A DNA stretch of 64,000 nt from Dyadobacter soli (GCF_900101885.1 NZ_FNAN01000008.1:62001-126000); one strand, 5' to 3'. Shown: positions 7,824-19,807, counted from the stretch's first letter. The notes: generated by a model not told the origin, from the sequence alone. Made by a program: numbers and translations.

Positions 7824-10157
7824 TTATAGACCGGCTTCGGTTTGCGGCGCTACCTCGGTATCTGCATTGTCAGGTTCAGGGGTAGCGCTTTTTTCTTCTG
7901 CTATTGCTTCTGCTTCAACATCCTCTTCCTCAAACAAATGCGTTGCCATCACCTGGTCGAGCGTAACGTCGTAGAATGCCTGATGCACGTTCAGCGGCTC
8001 GCTGCCTTCCTTGATCTCACATTTGATATAGTTACCATCTTCCTGCAATTCGTAAGCATTCACATTGTCTTGCAGGCTGTAATACAAAATATGGATCGCT
8101 TCCTGGCGCACGCGCGGGTCGACGAGTTTGAAAAGTGATTCAATGCGTTTGTCGAAGCTCCTTACCATCGCATCCGCGCTACCTCCGTACACGAGCGGGT
8201 TGCCGTTCTGGTGGAAATAGAAAATGCGGGAGTGTTCCAAAAAGTCGCCTACGAGCGAGCGCACGGTGATATTTTCACTTAAACCTTTGCGCTGCGGCCG
8301 CAGACAGCACATCCCGCGAACGATCAGTTTAATGGGCACACCCGCCTCCGAAGCTTTGTACAGCTCATAAATGGTGTCGCGGTCTTCCAGGGAGTTTATT
8401 TTAATACAAATACCACTTTTCAAACCTGCTTTCGCATTCTCCGCTTCCTGCTGGATCAGCTCGATCAGCTTCGCACGCATGTAGCGCGGGGCCGTGATGA
8501 GGTTCTGGTATTCGGACGGGATCGAATGCCCTGTGATAACATTGAAGAATTCCGAAATGTCGTGCGTGTATTCTTCATTGGATGTCAAGAGGCCGGTATC
8601 GGTGTACAAACGGGAAGTATCCTCATTATAGTTACCACTCGACAAATGCGCGTAGCGCAGCACGCGATTGCCCTCGTTCCGAACGATCAGCAACAGCTTC
8701 GTGTGCGTTTTGAGCAAACCAATGCCGTATATGACGAAACAACCGGCTTTTTGCAGTCGTTGCGCTTCTTTAATATTGTTTTCTTCATCAAAACGCGCCT
8801 TCACCTCGAACAATACCGCTACGTGCTTGCCATTTTCGGCCGCGTGCAGAAGCGCCTCCGTCACGCGCGAGTTTTTTGCGAGGCGGTAAATGGTCAGTTT
8901 AATGGACAATACCTTCGGATCTTCCGCAGCTTGTTCGAGCAGCTGCAATACCGGTTCGAAGTTGTTGTAAGGGTGGTGTAACAGAATATCCCGCTCCCGC
9001 ATTACCTCGAAAATATCGGGAATGCGCTCGCGTTCCAGGCCCAGCGGCGGCACCGGCGGGCGGGTCGGCGGGATCTGGTCTTTAAACTCCGGGTGTTTGA
9101 TAATGCCCCAAAGCGCCGTGAAGTCGATCAGCGCGTCGATCATAAAAACGTTGTGATCATCGATTTCCCAGCGCTTTTTAATAAGGTTAAGCAAATCCGG
9201 GTTCACGTCGGGCTCGATCGAAACCTGTACCACGCGGCCCAAACGGCGGCTTTTGATCTTCTGCTTGATCTCGTCGATGAAATCCGCCTCGATATCGTCA
9301 CTTTCTTCGAGGGTAAAATCACCATTGCGGCTAATGCGGAACAGGTTCGCAGATACGATATCGACATTCCGGTACAGCTTGTTGATATGCGCCTTGGCAA
9401 TGTTTTCAATAGGTAAAAATAGCAGCTCGTCCTCCCGCTCGATGACGTAGAAGCGCGGCAGATTCGGCGGTAACTGCACAAATGAAAGCTTTCTGTCTTC
9501 CTCCGAAGTGGTACCCTTAACCTGCGTAATCACACCCAGGATCAGGACTTTTGCGAGCAAAACGGGGAATGCGTGTGTATAATCAAACAGCATCGGGGTC
9601 AGCATCGGGTACACGGTGCGGTCGAAGTATTCTTCTACGGCAACATGTTCTTCGCCGGTGATCTCGTCCATTCCGATAATGCGGAAGCCGTGGTCCGCGA
9701 AAAGCGGCAGCAGCTGGTTTTTATAGCATTCATTCTGCCGGCGCACGAAATCGTGCACTTCCTTCATCAACACCTTCCGGAAAGGAATTTCACGCAAACC
9801 CGAGTAATCGAGGCGTTCCTTCCCGAAATCGAGGTAATTATAAAGGCTACCCACGCGGATTGTGAAGAATTCGTCGAGGTTTGAGGAAGTAATCGCGAGG
9901 AATTTAAGGCGGTCGAACAGGTTACGTTCTTCGTTGGTCGCCTGGTCGAGCACGCGGTCGTTGAACTTCATCCAGCTCAGGTCCCGGCTGATGAGGTCGC
10001 TTTGCTGCATTTGGGTAATAGCTTTCTCCGACGACGAACTGACTGCCTTACCGTCGTCTGCCGCAGCCGGTTCTTTCGGGCTTTTGAACAATGCGAACAA
10101 ATTGGTCAGCTTACTTCGTTTTTCGTTGCTATATATATTGTCGGATGAGCCGGACAT
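7824..10157 (-). CDS. ppk1: Polyphosphate kinase 1
   Basis: This 777-residue protein catalyses reversible transfer of the terminal phosphate of ATP to polyphosphate. The PPK1 domain order is visible: an N-terminal domain beginning ISRDLSWMKFNDRVLDQA, a head domain, and two phospholipase D-like C-terminal domains. The phospho-acceptor histidine corresponds to His504 in RYAHLSSGNYNEDTSRLYTD, equivalent to His435 of the E. coli enzyme. The second C-terminal domain has KLIVRGMCCLRP. About 50 extra, low-complexity residues precede the catalytic core, and an acidic Glu/Ala-rich tail of about 45 residues follows it; both exceed the usual length near 690. It lies alone between murF-alr and gyrB. Confidence 0.95.
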   Translation of the reverse strand: MSGSSDNIYSNEKRSKLTNLFALFKSPKEPAAADDGKAVSSSSEKAITQMQQSDLISRDLSWMKFNDRVLDQATNEERNLFDRLKFLAITSSNLDEFFTIRVGSLYNYLDFGKERLDYSGLREIPFRKVLMKEVHDFVRRQNECYKNQLLPLFADHGFRIIGMDEITGEEHVAVEEYFDRTVYPMLTPMLFDYTHAFPVLLAKVLILGVITQVKGTTSEEDRKLSFVQLPPNLPRFYVIEREDELLFLPIENIAKAHINKLYRNVDIVSANLFRISRNGDFTLEESDDIEADFIDEIKQKIKSRRLGRVVQVSIEPDVNPDLLNLIKKRWEIDDHNVFMIDALIDFTALWGIIKHPEFKDQIPPTRPPVPPLGLERERIPDIFEVMRERDILLHHPYNNFEPVLQLLEQAAEDPKVLSIKLTIYRLAKNSRVTEALLHAAENGKHVAVLFEVKARFDEENNIKEAQRLQKAGCFVIYGIGLLKTHTKLLLIVRNEGNRVLRYAHLSSGNYNEDTSRLYTDTGLLTSNEEYTHDISEFFNVITGHSIPSEYQNLITAPRYMRAKLIELIQQEAENAKAGLKSGICIKINSLEDRDTIYELYKASEAGVPIKLIVRGMCCLRPQRKGLSENITVRSLVGDFLEHSRIFYFHQNGNPLVYGGSADAMVRSFDKRIESLFKLVDPRVRQEAIHILYYSLQDNVNAYELQEDGNYIKCEIKEGSEPLNVHQAFYDVTLDQVMATHLFEEEDVEAEAIAEEKSATPEPDNADTEVAPQTEAGL

Positions 10158-10269
10158 AACGTTATGCTATTTAAAAAGGTGTATCAGGATGGCAATAAAA
10201 ATTCAACGAATCTAAACAATCTATTGTTTTCGGGCCGATGAACTTTGTGTTAAATTTTCGTTCCAAAAA

Positions 10270-10304
10270 GAAACGGATGACCGTGTTTCACAGCCATCCG
10301 TTTC
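10270..10304 (-). terminator. Hairpin terminator downstream of gyrB
   Basis: A 10-bp perfect stem (10270-10279 with 10295-10304) encloses a 15-base loop. It sits 24 bases past the gyrB stop, and on the minus strand it is followed by a T-containing stretch (CTTTTTGG). Confidence 0.6.
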
Positions 10305-10327
10305 GATATTGCGGTATAAGCTAATGA

Positions 10328-12316
<1,989 letters not shown>

Positions 12317-12337
12317 TTATCTGGCTTTTTAAGCACG

Positions 12338-12345
12338 TAAAGATA
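12338..12345 (-). promoter_or_regulatory. Candidate -7 element for gyrB
   Basis: Read on the minus strand, TATCTTTA is one mismatch from TAnnTTTG and lies 54 bases before the gyrB ATG. A TTTTG occurs 24 bases further upstream, slightly longer than normal spacing. Confidence 0.35.
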
Positions 12346-12534
12346 CGAATTTTTTATGGTTTTACCTAGCAAAACCTATCTCAAACCTGCCATTCCGTGT
12401 GCCTTTCAAAGCGAATGCGGGCCTGGGAACGTCCGGGGCTGAAATATGATATTTCTGTGTTGGGAAATAGCAGCAAAAGGTTACATCGTCATTTCTCCGA
12501 CGGGCGATATGGCTTAGTATCCGGCGAATGAAAG

Positions 12535-14229
12535 TTACCTGAGCATATACCCGTGCCCGCTGCATACGAGCGTCCTGTCGAGCCGGTAAAATTTCTTTTT
12601 CCCGTCTCCTGAAACATCCAGAATGCCGAGGTCGTAGGTACCGGCGTCCAGATCGTTTTCGCGAAGCAGGGTATTGAAACCGTTTTTGTAGTAGTTGGCT
12701 GCCGTAAGAATATTTTTTCGGGCTTCTATTTTCGGAGTAGCATTGATGAGGTAGATCGTGTCGTTCGCGGTATTTTTCATGACCAGAAAACGGTCGTCCC
12801 AAAAGTCCTTACGCACGGGCGACACATTGCTGGAAATAAAGTAGTAGGTGAGCCGTTCGGTACCCTCCCGCACGACGCGATGGATATTCCAGGTCTCGAT
12901 GTACATTCCATTGTCACGCACGGACCCTTTTTGAGCAAACATCGCATTCAGCTCTTCTTTTTCCACAACAGGCTCGGGAAGCCAGAAAAAACCCTTTTCA
13001 TATCCCGGCACCAGGTAGAAACTGCCATATTTGACGATTGACCGCTCTACGGAGAACATACTGCGGTTATTGCGCCAGTTATAAATGTCGGCGAGATAGG
13101 TCGTTTTTTTGGCCGCTACAATGGCTGTGTACCGGTAATGTGAATAGGCCCAATAGAAAATGCTCAGCGCCAATGCAGTCGTATAAACCCACCTTTTCCG
13201 AAAATACTCGAAATAAAACACGAGGAAGATGTAAAAAATAGCCGTCGCGAGCGCGGCATACAGCTGGAAACGACTCGCCACGGTGGTTCCCGCCCACGAT
13301 CGGAAAACTGCGATAATGAGGCTGGAAATAAAAATGAATGCAAAAACCGACAGCAGCTCGATCGTCCCGGGTTTGATCTGCATGGGCTTCTTGAAATAAA
13401 TACTCGCCACACGAAGCGTTACCATTACCATGCACGCCAGGATTAGAAAACCCCAAATAGCCGACGTTAGCTCCGGCTTGGCCCAAAGCGACATCTCGGA
13501 ACCGATAAACCCGAAAAGCGACGAAAAAAAGAGCAGCCCGCTTTTAGGCAAATGCACCGCCTGCCCCGACTCGTAACCCGAGAGGTAAATGCCGAGGCTG
13601 ATGAACATGAAAACCGCAGTCAGGATTGCGCTGCGGAAGTTTTTATAGCAGAGGAAATAGAAAATGATCGCCGGGAATGACAGAATACCATTTCCGTGGG
13701 TGAAAGTAGCCAGGAAACAGCAGAGCATTGCGCCGTAGAAAGCAGGTTTCGTGCCGCGTGACACGAGGATGATGGCCGTTACCAGGAAAGCCGTCAGATA
13801 CGAATGCTGCATACCGGTAAGCGCCCAGCCCGAGACTTCGTGGTATAGCGGGTGGAAGAACAGGAACGGCACCGGAACGAAATAATACAGCGGCAGCCCG
13901 GCCTTGCGAAAATTGAGATACAGGAAATAGAAAATGTAGATCAGGTTGGCAGATACGAGCGCAATATAGAATCGCAAATGGAGACGTCCGGTGAGCTCGT
14001 AGTCAAGCAGGGAGATAAACCTGGGAACTACCGCTTTGTGATCGTTGAAAGTGCGGAACATTTCTTCAATCACTTTGGTAAAACTTGTGTGCTCACCCGT
14101 AATCGCTTCGATAAACTGAATGAATAGAAAATCGTCCTGAAAAGGGAAATTGACCGAAAAATGAAGATTATAAAGAAAAAATAACAGAATTACGAGACTG
14201 ATGGCAACAATTGGTAAGAATCGAAGCAT
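12535..14229 (-). CDS. Polytopic membrane protein, GT-C-like, function unknown
   Basis: The 564-residue protein starts with a membrane helix (FLPIVAISLVILLFFLYNL), then a short loop with acidic residues (FPFQDDFLFIQF). About ten further hydrophobic segments run to roughly residue 370, followed by a soluble C-terminal domain of about 190 residues. A first luminal loop with paired acidic residues after helix 1, many helices and a C-terminal soluble domain resemble GT-C glycosyltransferases and related envelope-polymer proteins. I see no diagnostic family motif, so the function is not assigned. It stands alone, with spacers of 251 and 197 bases on either side. Confidence 0.75.
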   Translation of the reverse strand: MLRFLPIVAISLVILLFFLYNLHFSVNFPFQDDFLFIQFIEAITGEHTSFTKVIEEMFRTFNDHKAVVPRFISLLDYELTGRLHLRFYIALVSANLIYIFYFLYLNFRKAGLPLYYFVPVPFLFFHPLYHEVSGWALTGMQHSYLTAFLVTAIILVSRGTKPAFYGAMLCCFLATFTHGNGILSFPAIIFYFLCYKNFRSAILTAVFMFISLGIYLSGYESGQAVHLPKSGLLFFSSLFGFIGSEMSLWAKPELTSAIWGFLILACMVMVTLRVASIYFKKPMQIKPGTIELLSVFAFIFISSLIIAVFRSWAGTTVASRFQLYAALATAIFYIFLVFYFEYFRKRWVYTTALALSIFYWAYSHYRYTAIVAAKKTTYLADIYNWRNNRSMFSVERSIVKYGSFYLVPGYEKGFFWLPEPVVEKEELNAMFAQKGSVRDNGMYIETWNIHRVVREGTERLTYYFISSNVSPVRKDFWDDRFLVMKNTANDTIYLINATPKIEARKNILTAANYYKNGFNTLLRENDLDAGTYDLGILDVSGDGKKKFYRLDRTLVCSGHGYMLR

Positions 14230-14367
14230 GGGTTAAGGCCGTAACGTATGTATATGATAGATTCGGATCAGTTGTAAGCAAATCTAAACCTTTCTCGCAT
14301 CTGTTTGTACACTTAGTTTGCTTTTCTTAGTAACCGAAAAGTGACGAATAAATTGTAAACAAACAGA

Positions 14368-14393
14368 GAGAGCGGAGAAAAATCCCCGCCCTC
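14368..14393 (-). terminator. Weak hairpin downstream of the SGNH/propeller/cytochrome gene
   Basis: An 8-bp stem with one G-T pair (14368-14375 with 14386-14393) lies 34 bases past the stop. Read on the minus strand, no long T-tract follows, so termination is uncertain. Confidence 0.3.
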
Positions 14394-14426
14394 CGTATCA
14401 AGCATTTACAATATCATATCAATCTG

Positions 14427-17400
14427 TTACTTTTCCAAAGGGTGATCCTTTAAAAGCTGCTCCGGTGAGTAAAAGTCTTTCTTACTCTCGGTAGCGGCCC
14501 GCACCTGTTTCACCTTTTCAGGCGAGATCGCGGCCCCCTTGTTTCCGAACGAGTTGCGGACATAAGTCAGTACCGCCGCTACTTCATCGTCTTTCAGCAA
14601 GCCAGCAAAAGGCGTCATAGGCACCTGGCCGGGATACTTCTTGCCATTCACCTCGATCGGCCCCAGCAAGCCTTTCAATGCAATCTTGATCAACCGCTCG
14701 TCGCTGCCTGAGATCCATGGCCCTGAAAGCGGCGGGAAGCCCGATGCTTCCAGCCCTTTGCCGTCGGGCTGGTGGCAGGTAGTACAATAACCTTCCTTGG
14801 CGTAGATCTGCCGGCCCTGGTTGAACAGGATCAGATCATTGCCTTTCAGGTTTGTCGCGGCGACGGTCTGTTTCTCTCTCTTCACATTCTCGCCCTTCAA
14901 ATGTGCTTCCGCTGCTTCAAATGCGTGGATCGTCCAGTCGTCGAGCGGCATTTTCTTCGCTTCCGCCAGGATCGGCAACCCCTTTTCCTTTCCTATCCAC
15001 GAAGCTGCTACAATAGCCATCAGCCTTACACGGCTATTCTCGTCGCGCGCTGCCTGCATGAGCAAATCGGCCTGGTCGGGCACCTGGTGGCCGGTATAGC
15101 GCACTACCTGCACTGCGGCTGCACGTGCGTGGTAGTCTTTGGCTTTCAATACCTGTTTCAAAAGCTTTTGATCTACTTTATCCATACCCCAGCTTACCCA
15201 AAGGCCTTCCAGCAAATGATGCTCGTAACGCGGGTCGTTTTTGTCCAGCCCGGCCACCCAGGTGTTCAGCTTGGCCAAAACCTGCGATGCATCACGGCCA
15301 CGCAACTCGCGGCGCGTGCGGTAACGGGTGCGGTACTCCGGTAATTTCAGGTTGTTCAAAAGCTCTTCAATGCTCGCACCATCGACCTTCGCAGGCGTCA
15401 CCAGCGGGCGTGAGGGATAGGTAATGCGGTAAATACGGCCGTGCGAGTGGTCACGCAACGGGTCACGCGCATTGTGCTGCATGTGGCCGATGAGGATGTT
15501 GTGCCAGTCGATCACGTACAATGAGCCATCCGGCGCAAATTCCATATCCACCGGGCGGAAGTTACGGTCTTCGCTCACTACCAGATCCTGGCGGTGATGG
15601 CTTTTGTAGCCGGTACCCTCATCTGTAAGCGTATGCTCTTTGGTTCCGAGGAAACCAATGGTGTTATTGATCAGAAAATCGCCCTGGATATCGTCCGGAA
15701 AATGGCGGCTCGACACAAATTCCAGACCGGAAGTAGGCCGCACACGGTGCTTATCCTCCACGAGCTGCACCGATTTGTGTGTTGCTTCGCCGTAGCGCGG
15801 CAAAACGCTTCCGGGCAGCATCCAGCGGACATCCGGGCTCGATGTTTCGGCAAAAAACGGCTGGCCCCAGTCATCGAATGCGATACCCCACGGGTTAGGA
15901 ATGGAAAGCTGTGCCGTACGTTCGAGTTTTTTCAATTGCGGCGCATAGCGGTAGAAACCACCGTTGGTGGCACGTACAGGGCCATACGAAGTTTCTACAT
16001 TAGTGTGCAGGAAAACCCCCTCACCGGAATAAATAGCGCCCGACGGGTCCACTGTGAATGCGTGGCTATTGTGGTGCGTGTCGTGGTCGTCGAAACCACT
16101 CAGCAGGATTTCCTCCTTGTCAGCCTTGCCGTCGCCATTGGTGTCGGACAGCAGTTTCAGGTTGGTACCTTGCGAAACGTAAACGCCTTCTTTGGCAATT
16201 TCAAAACCCAACGGCAAATGAAGACCATCCGCGAAAACCGTCTGCTTATCGGCCTTACCGTCGTTATTGGTATCTTCGAAAATGATGATCTTGTCGTTCG
16301 GCTTCGAATCTCCCGGCTTGTAGTGCGGATAACTCGGCATGGTAGCTACCCAAAGGCGGCCTTTGTTATCGAACGACATTTGCATAGGCTTAGCCAAATC
16401 CGGGAATTCCTGCTCCGAAGCGAAAAGCTCGATTTTATAGCCGTCCGGCACTTTCAGTTTCGCCAACGCGTCGTTTCCGTAGAGGTAAGTAAGACTGCCA
16501 TTCTTTTCAGGATTAAAATTGGTCTTCACCTGCGGCAATGTGCGGGAACTCTTATCGGCCGCAGCGAGGTCCATTTTCTCGCCTTTCGAAGCCGCCTGCC
16601 AGATCGCCTGGTCACGAATGTCGGTCAGCTGGCGGATCTTCTCGATTTCAGCAGGATAATTGTCCGGCCCGAATGGATTGTACCGGCGACCATACACATG
16701 CACGCCGTTCGGGATTTTGAAGTCGTTATGCCACATCCAGTTCTTTTCGGTCACGGCGGCATGCACCAGTTCCCGGTCCTTCGCTTTGGCCGACGCCTTT
16801 CCGAAGATTTTATCTACCAGCAAAACGCCCAGTTTCTTGTATCCTTCTGCATTCAGTTGCGATCCGTCGATCGTCAGGTCTTCCTTCGTTTCGGCATACC
16901 ATTTCTGAGACGGAGCGAATGCATCCACGAACAGCACTTTATTTTGATCAGCCACTTCCTTCATGGCTTTGGTGTACAAAAGCAGGTTTTCGTTCTCCTT
17001 TTTACCATTCGGAAGGTCATACTTGGCTGAAAGGTCTTCGAAAGCGATCGGCGAAACGATCACCAGCTGGGGCGCCGAAGTACCATTGTATTTCTGCTGC
17101 AACGTCCATTTGATGAATGCATCGAGCTCGGCTTTATAGTTGGCAAGGCCTGCTTTGCCTTCAAACGACTCATTGTAACCAAAAAACGATACGATCACAT
17201 CCGTTTTCAAACGGGTAAGCCACTGATCGGGCGTTTCGAGATGGCCTTCGCTTTGGGAAGGATTGGCGAGTTCGGTCTGGAATTTTTCGGCTCCTGGGAA
17301 TGCCCAGGGCGTATTGCGGCTCGCATGCGGACGAAAGCCGGGCGTATCGCCGCCATCGCACATATTGCGGATAACGAGGTTATCATCGGGGTAGCGCATG

Positions 17401-17591
17401 TACAATTCCGTTTCGAAATTGTCGTAGTTCATCATCCGCGACCCCAGGTTGTTACCGATCAGGGAGATGTGTGTGCCCTTGCCGATCTTGACGGGAGCCG
17501 GCTGGTTCAACTGGAACGCGCTGAATGCAATGACTGCCAGTCCAAATGCAATAAGCGATGAATAAACGCTGATTTTTTTGGGTTTAGACAT
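14427..17591 (-). CDS. PVC-type cytochrome c protein: SGNH, beta-propeller, HEAT and c-heme fusion
   Basis: This 1054-residue exported protein has an N-terminal signal/anchor helix (residues 8-27). An SGNH-hydrolase-like domain (about 35-265) follows, with a GNN start and DGSQLNAEGYKKLG near its end. A sorbosone-dehydrogenase-like beta-propeller comes next (about 375-715; MSFDNKGRLWVATMPSYPHY, EDTNNDGKAD, FAPDGSLYVIDWHN). A HEAT-like helical stretch (about 740-900) leads to a C-terminal cytochrome c domain with C936-T-T-C939-H940 and a likely axial Met in VPMTPF. Proteins of this type are called PVC-type heme-binding CxxCH proteins. It probably oxidises a sugar or sugar-like substrate in the periplasm and passes electrons to the attached heme; substrate unknown. 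It is 44 bases downstream of a ThuA gene, so an operon is likely. Confidence 0.88.
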   Translation of the reverse strand: MSKPKKISVYSSLIAFGLAVIAFSAFQLNQPAPVKIGKGTHISLIGNNLGSRMMNYDNFETELYMRYPDDNLVIRNMCDGGDTPGFRPHASRNTPWAFPGAEKFQTELANPSQSEGHLETPDQWLTRLKTDVIVSFFGYNESFEGKAGLANYKAELDAFIKWTLQQKYNGTSAPQLVIVSPIAFEDLSAKYDLPNGKKENENLLLYTKAMKEVADQNKVLFVDAFAPSQKWYAETKEDLTIDGSQLNAEGYKKLGVLLVDKIFGKASAKAKDRELVHAAVTEKNWMWHNDFKIPNGVHVYGRRYNPFGPDNYPAEIEKIRQLTDIRDQAIWQAASKGEKMDLAAADKSSRTLPQVKTNFNPEKNGSLTYLYGNDALAKLKVPDGYKIELFASEQEFPDLAKPMQMSFDNKGRLWVATMPSYPHYKPGDSKPNDKIIIFEDTNNDGKADKQTVFADGLHLPLGFEIAKEGVYVSQGTNLKLLSDTNGDGKADKEEILLSGFDDHDTHHNSHAFTVDPSGAIYSGEGVFLHTNVETSYGPVRATNGGFYRYAPQLKKLERTAQLSIPNPWGIAFDDWGQPFFAETSSPDVRWMLPGSVLPRYGEATHKSVQLVEDKHRVRPTSGLEFVSSRHFPDDIQGDFLINNTIGFLGTKEHTLTDEGTGYKSHHRQDLVVSEDRNFRPVDMEFAPDGSLYVIDWHNILIGHMQHNARDPLRDHSHGRIYRITYPSRPLVTPAKVDGASIEELLNNLKLPEYRTRYRTRRELRGRDASQVLAKLNTWVAGLDKNDPRYEHHLLEGLWVSWGMDKVDQKLLKQVLKAKDYHARAAAVQVVRYTGHQVPDQADLLMQAARDENSRVRLMAIVAASWIGKEKGLPILAEAKKMPLDDWTIHAFEAAEAHLKGENVKREKQTVAATNLKGNDLILFNQGRQIYAKEGYCTTCHQPDGKGLEASGFPPLSGPWISGSDERLIKIALKGLLGPIEVNGKKYPGQVPMTPFAGLLKDDEVAAVLTYVRNSFGNKGAAISPEKVKQVRAATESKKDFYSPEQLLKDHPLEK

Positions 17592-17635
17592 TTGAAAAGA
17601 TTTTAGATTGGGTTTTAGGTAGCGTTATGTAAAAG

Positions 17636-18508
17636 TTACTTGGCTTCGCGGTAGGGTACCTGGATATCCATTTTACCCTTCCATGTTTTCGGGATTTTCA
17701 GGCCCAGTTCGTAATGGATCGCATTGACAACAAGCCGCTGGAACGGTTCCAGCCTGAAATCTTCCGGATGGCCGAGCGTGGTCATGAACACCTTGCCGCC
17801 GAATGAATTGGTACCCGTCCATGCCACCGGGTTCTCGATCGCCTCTTTGTCGGGGTTCACCGATTTGCCCATCAGCAGCCAGGTAGAGCCTTTCGTAGGA
17901 TAATCGGGCAGCACGCGGTACAGCCACGAACGTGCGTGGAACGGGCCCGTAACGCCCGTAAGAATGGGATTTTTGACCTGCTCGGGAATGACGGTCACGT
18001 CGGTGCTGCTGTTGTGGCCATAATGCGTGTGCTTGGCCGCCCCGCCCCATCCCGGAGGCGCATTCAGCGCAAACTCGCCGAAAGCATTCCATTTTTCGCT
18101 TTCATGTCCTTTGGGGAAGTTAAATGCGTGCGTGGTGGTGCGGAAGCCCATCACTGGCTTGCCTGTTTTCAGATAAGCCTCGATATGCGCCAGCTGGTCC
18201 GGCGGCAACTGACGCCAGCGGAGATAAAAAACCGCCAGATCGGCATCCTTCAATGCTTCCAGGCCGGGGATATTCTTTTCGCTGTTGTGATCGGGATTGG
18301 CTTTGAGGACGATCGTACGCATGCCATAATTCCTTTCGAGCTCCGCCGCCACGATCGGCAGCGTTTCCTCCCCGCTGTACTCGTGGTCGCCCGTGACGAA
18401 TACAACGAGAGGCTTCTTTTTAGAAGATTGCGCGGACGCCACATGCGCGCCAGCCACCACTGCAAATGCCGTAAAAAGCAAGCAGATGCAGAACTGTTTT
18501 AATTTCAT
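17636..18508 (-). CDS. Exported ThuA-domain protein
   Basis: The 290-residue protein has a signal peptide (KLKQFCICLLFTAFAVVAGAHVASA) and a ThuA-like, glutamine amidotransferase-like domain. Visible signatures are VVFVTGDHEYSGEETLPIVA at its start, GFRTTTHAF, the glycine-rich GHESEKW, and HPEDFRLEPFQRLVVNAIHY at its end. The ATG at 18508 is preferred over a TTG 21 bases upstream because it gives a normal signal peptide. ThuA proteins are tied to trehalose and other disaccharide metabolism, possibly with keto-sugars, but no biochemical role is firm. Pairing with the propeller/cytochrome gene just downstream supports a joint role in periplasmic sugar oxidation. Confidence 0.88.
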   Translation of the reverse strand: MKLKQFCICLLFTAFAVVAGAHVASAQSSKKKPLVVFVTGDHEYSGEETLPIVAAELERNYGMRTIVLKANPDHNSEKNIPGLEALKDADLAVFYLRWRQLPPDQLAHIEAYLKTGKPVMGFRTTTHAFNFPKGHESEKWNAFGEFALNAPPGWGGAAKHTHYGHNSSTDVTVIPEQVKNPILTGVTGPFHARSWLYRVLPDYPTKGSTWLLMGKSVNPDKEAIENPVAWTGTNSFGGKVFMTTLGHPEDFRLEPFQRLVVNAIHYELGLKIPKTWKGKMDIQVPYREAK

Positions 18509-18752
18509 GGTGAAAGGATTAAGGTTCAAGCTTCGTGAGTAAAGGGGTATATTCAGGAAGACTGTTTAATGCAATTTTTCCCCTAGTTAATTATAAATGA
18601 AATATGATGTATCCTGTGTTATCCTGTTTTAGAAGGAACGGGCGGGGAAAAGGATTATTCAAACAAGATATCTACTTTCGCGAAGGTGGTATAGCAAATA
18701 AAATAGCGCTAAAATTACCGGATTGTCAAGAATTCTACATTTAACTCTCAAT

Positions 18753-19712
18753 CTACCTTGCCAGACATTCCATCAGCAGAGGCTTGTAAGGACTATTGAA
18801 TGGAATATTTCTGATAGCAAGTAATATAGGCGAGTTAATACCTGATTCTACGACTAATTTCAACTTTCCCTCGTCTTCTCCAACAAAACGTGCGATCCAG
18901 ATAGCTACTGTGAACGCCCCCCATTTTTTTGAAATTGTTCCGCGAGAGAGATTTCTGGTGATATCAGCCTTTTGAGTAACGGTCAGGTTACCTGCATTAC
19001 ACACTTTCTCAATGTTAGCTAAAAATTCCGGCAACAAGGCATCTAAGACTACTTCGGTAACGGCAGGAAGAGAATCTTCTTGTGGCAGCCATTTACTAGA
19101 CAATGATCGATAGGTCCCCAATCCCTCATAAATACATTCCCAGAGGACGCTGTCTTTAAATGTTCTCAGTTCCATGTGTTCGCTTTTCACCCAGGCTTTG
19201 TGAAATAAGTGGGTCATTTCATGTGCAAAAAGCCTGTCAATGCGTTCCGTATTTTCGGCTGAATTGGCATTCCCATAATTTTTTTCAAGTATGGATGCAT
19301 CAAACCCTATTGTACTGCCATCGAAAGTAAACGCGTCGTCGACACCGTGCGACCCTACTATGATGGTGACTTTGCTCGGTAAATTTGCTTCGAAAGGCCT
19401 CGCCAGAGAATCTAGCATCAACTCCCACGCTACTTGTCTGCTTGCTATTAATGCAAACCAATTTCTCTCTCCGATAGTGAAAGTCGTCAATAGCTGGGTG
19501 GTGGAATCTACGGAATGGTTATTTCTAGTCGCCAGAATATGCCTCCATTCAGCATTTGCGGAGTCACTTTCCGTCACGCTCCTGAGGACTAGCGTATCAA
19601 AATGCTTGACGTCTAGCTGTGCAAAAGTGTTACTCCAAGCGACGAGAAGACTTAGCAATATGCAAATGCGCAGTAAAATAGATGGATAAGTGACGATCAT
19701 GAGGCAGTTCAT
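18753..19712 (-). CDS. Putative secreted zinc metalloprotease (HEMTH), low-GC gene
   Basis: The 319-residue protein has a signal peptide ending near residue 31 (LLSLLVAWSNTFA-Q). The mature part contains H164-E165-M-T-H168 followed by YEGLGTY with E196. That is the pattern of a gluzincin-type zinc site, as in DUF2268-like families, with two histidines and a downstream glutamate. The assignment rests on this motif alone; no wider family match is recognised. The gene is noticeably AT-richer than both neighbours and sits between non-coding spacers, which suggests recent acquisition. An alternative start is the ATG four codons in (19700). Substrate and regulation are unknown. Confidence 0.65.
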   Translation of the reverse strand: MNCLMIVTYPSILLRICILLSLLVAWSNTFAQLDVKHFDTLVLRSVTESDSANAEWRHILATRNNHSVDSTTQLLTTFTIGERNWFALIASRQVAWELMLDSLARPFEANLPSKVTIIVGSHGVDDAFTFDGSTIGFDASILEKNYGNANSAENTERIDRLFAHEMTHLFHKAWVKSEHMELRTFKDSVLWECIYEGLGTYRSLSSKWLPQEDSLPAVTEVVLDALLPEFLANIEKVCNAGNLTVTQKADITRNLSRGTISKKWGAFTVAIWIARFVGEDEGKLKLVVESGINSPILLAIRNIPFNSPYKPLLMECLAR

Positions 19713-19807
19713 TTTGAAAACCTCTTAAAATAGGTACCCTATCTCGCAGATATTGCATGCAGTTATTTTGCGTTACGTCTGAGTTAGCAAAGCAGGTTTT
19801 TATACCT

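Noticed and set aside
12362..12802. 146-codon minus-strand frame overlapping the membrane protein gene
   Set aside because: It overlaps the 3' end of the 564-residue gene in another frame and lacks any recognisable feature.
15594..17030. 478-codon open frame on the plus strand
   Set aside because: It is antisense to the SGNH/propeller/cytochrome gene, has no family features and reflects codon bias of the sense gene.
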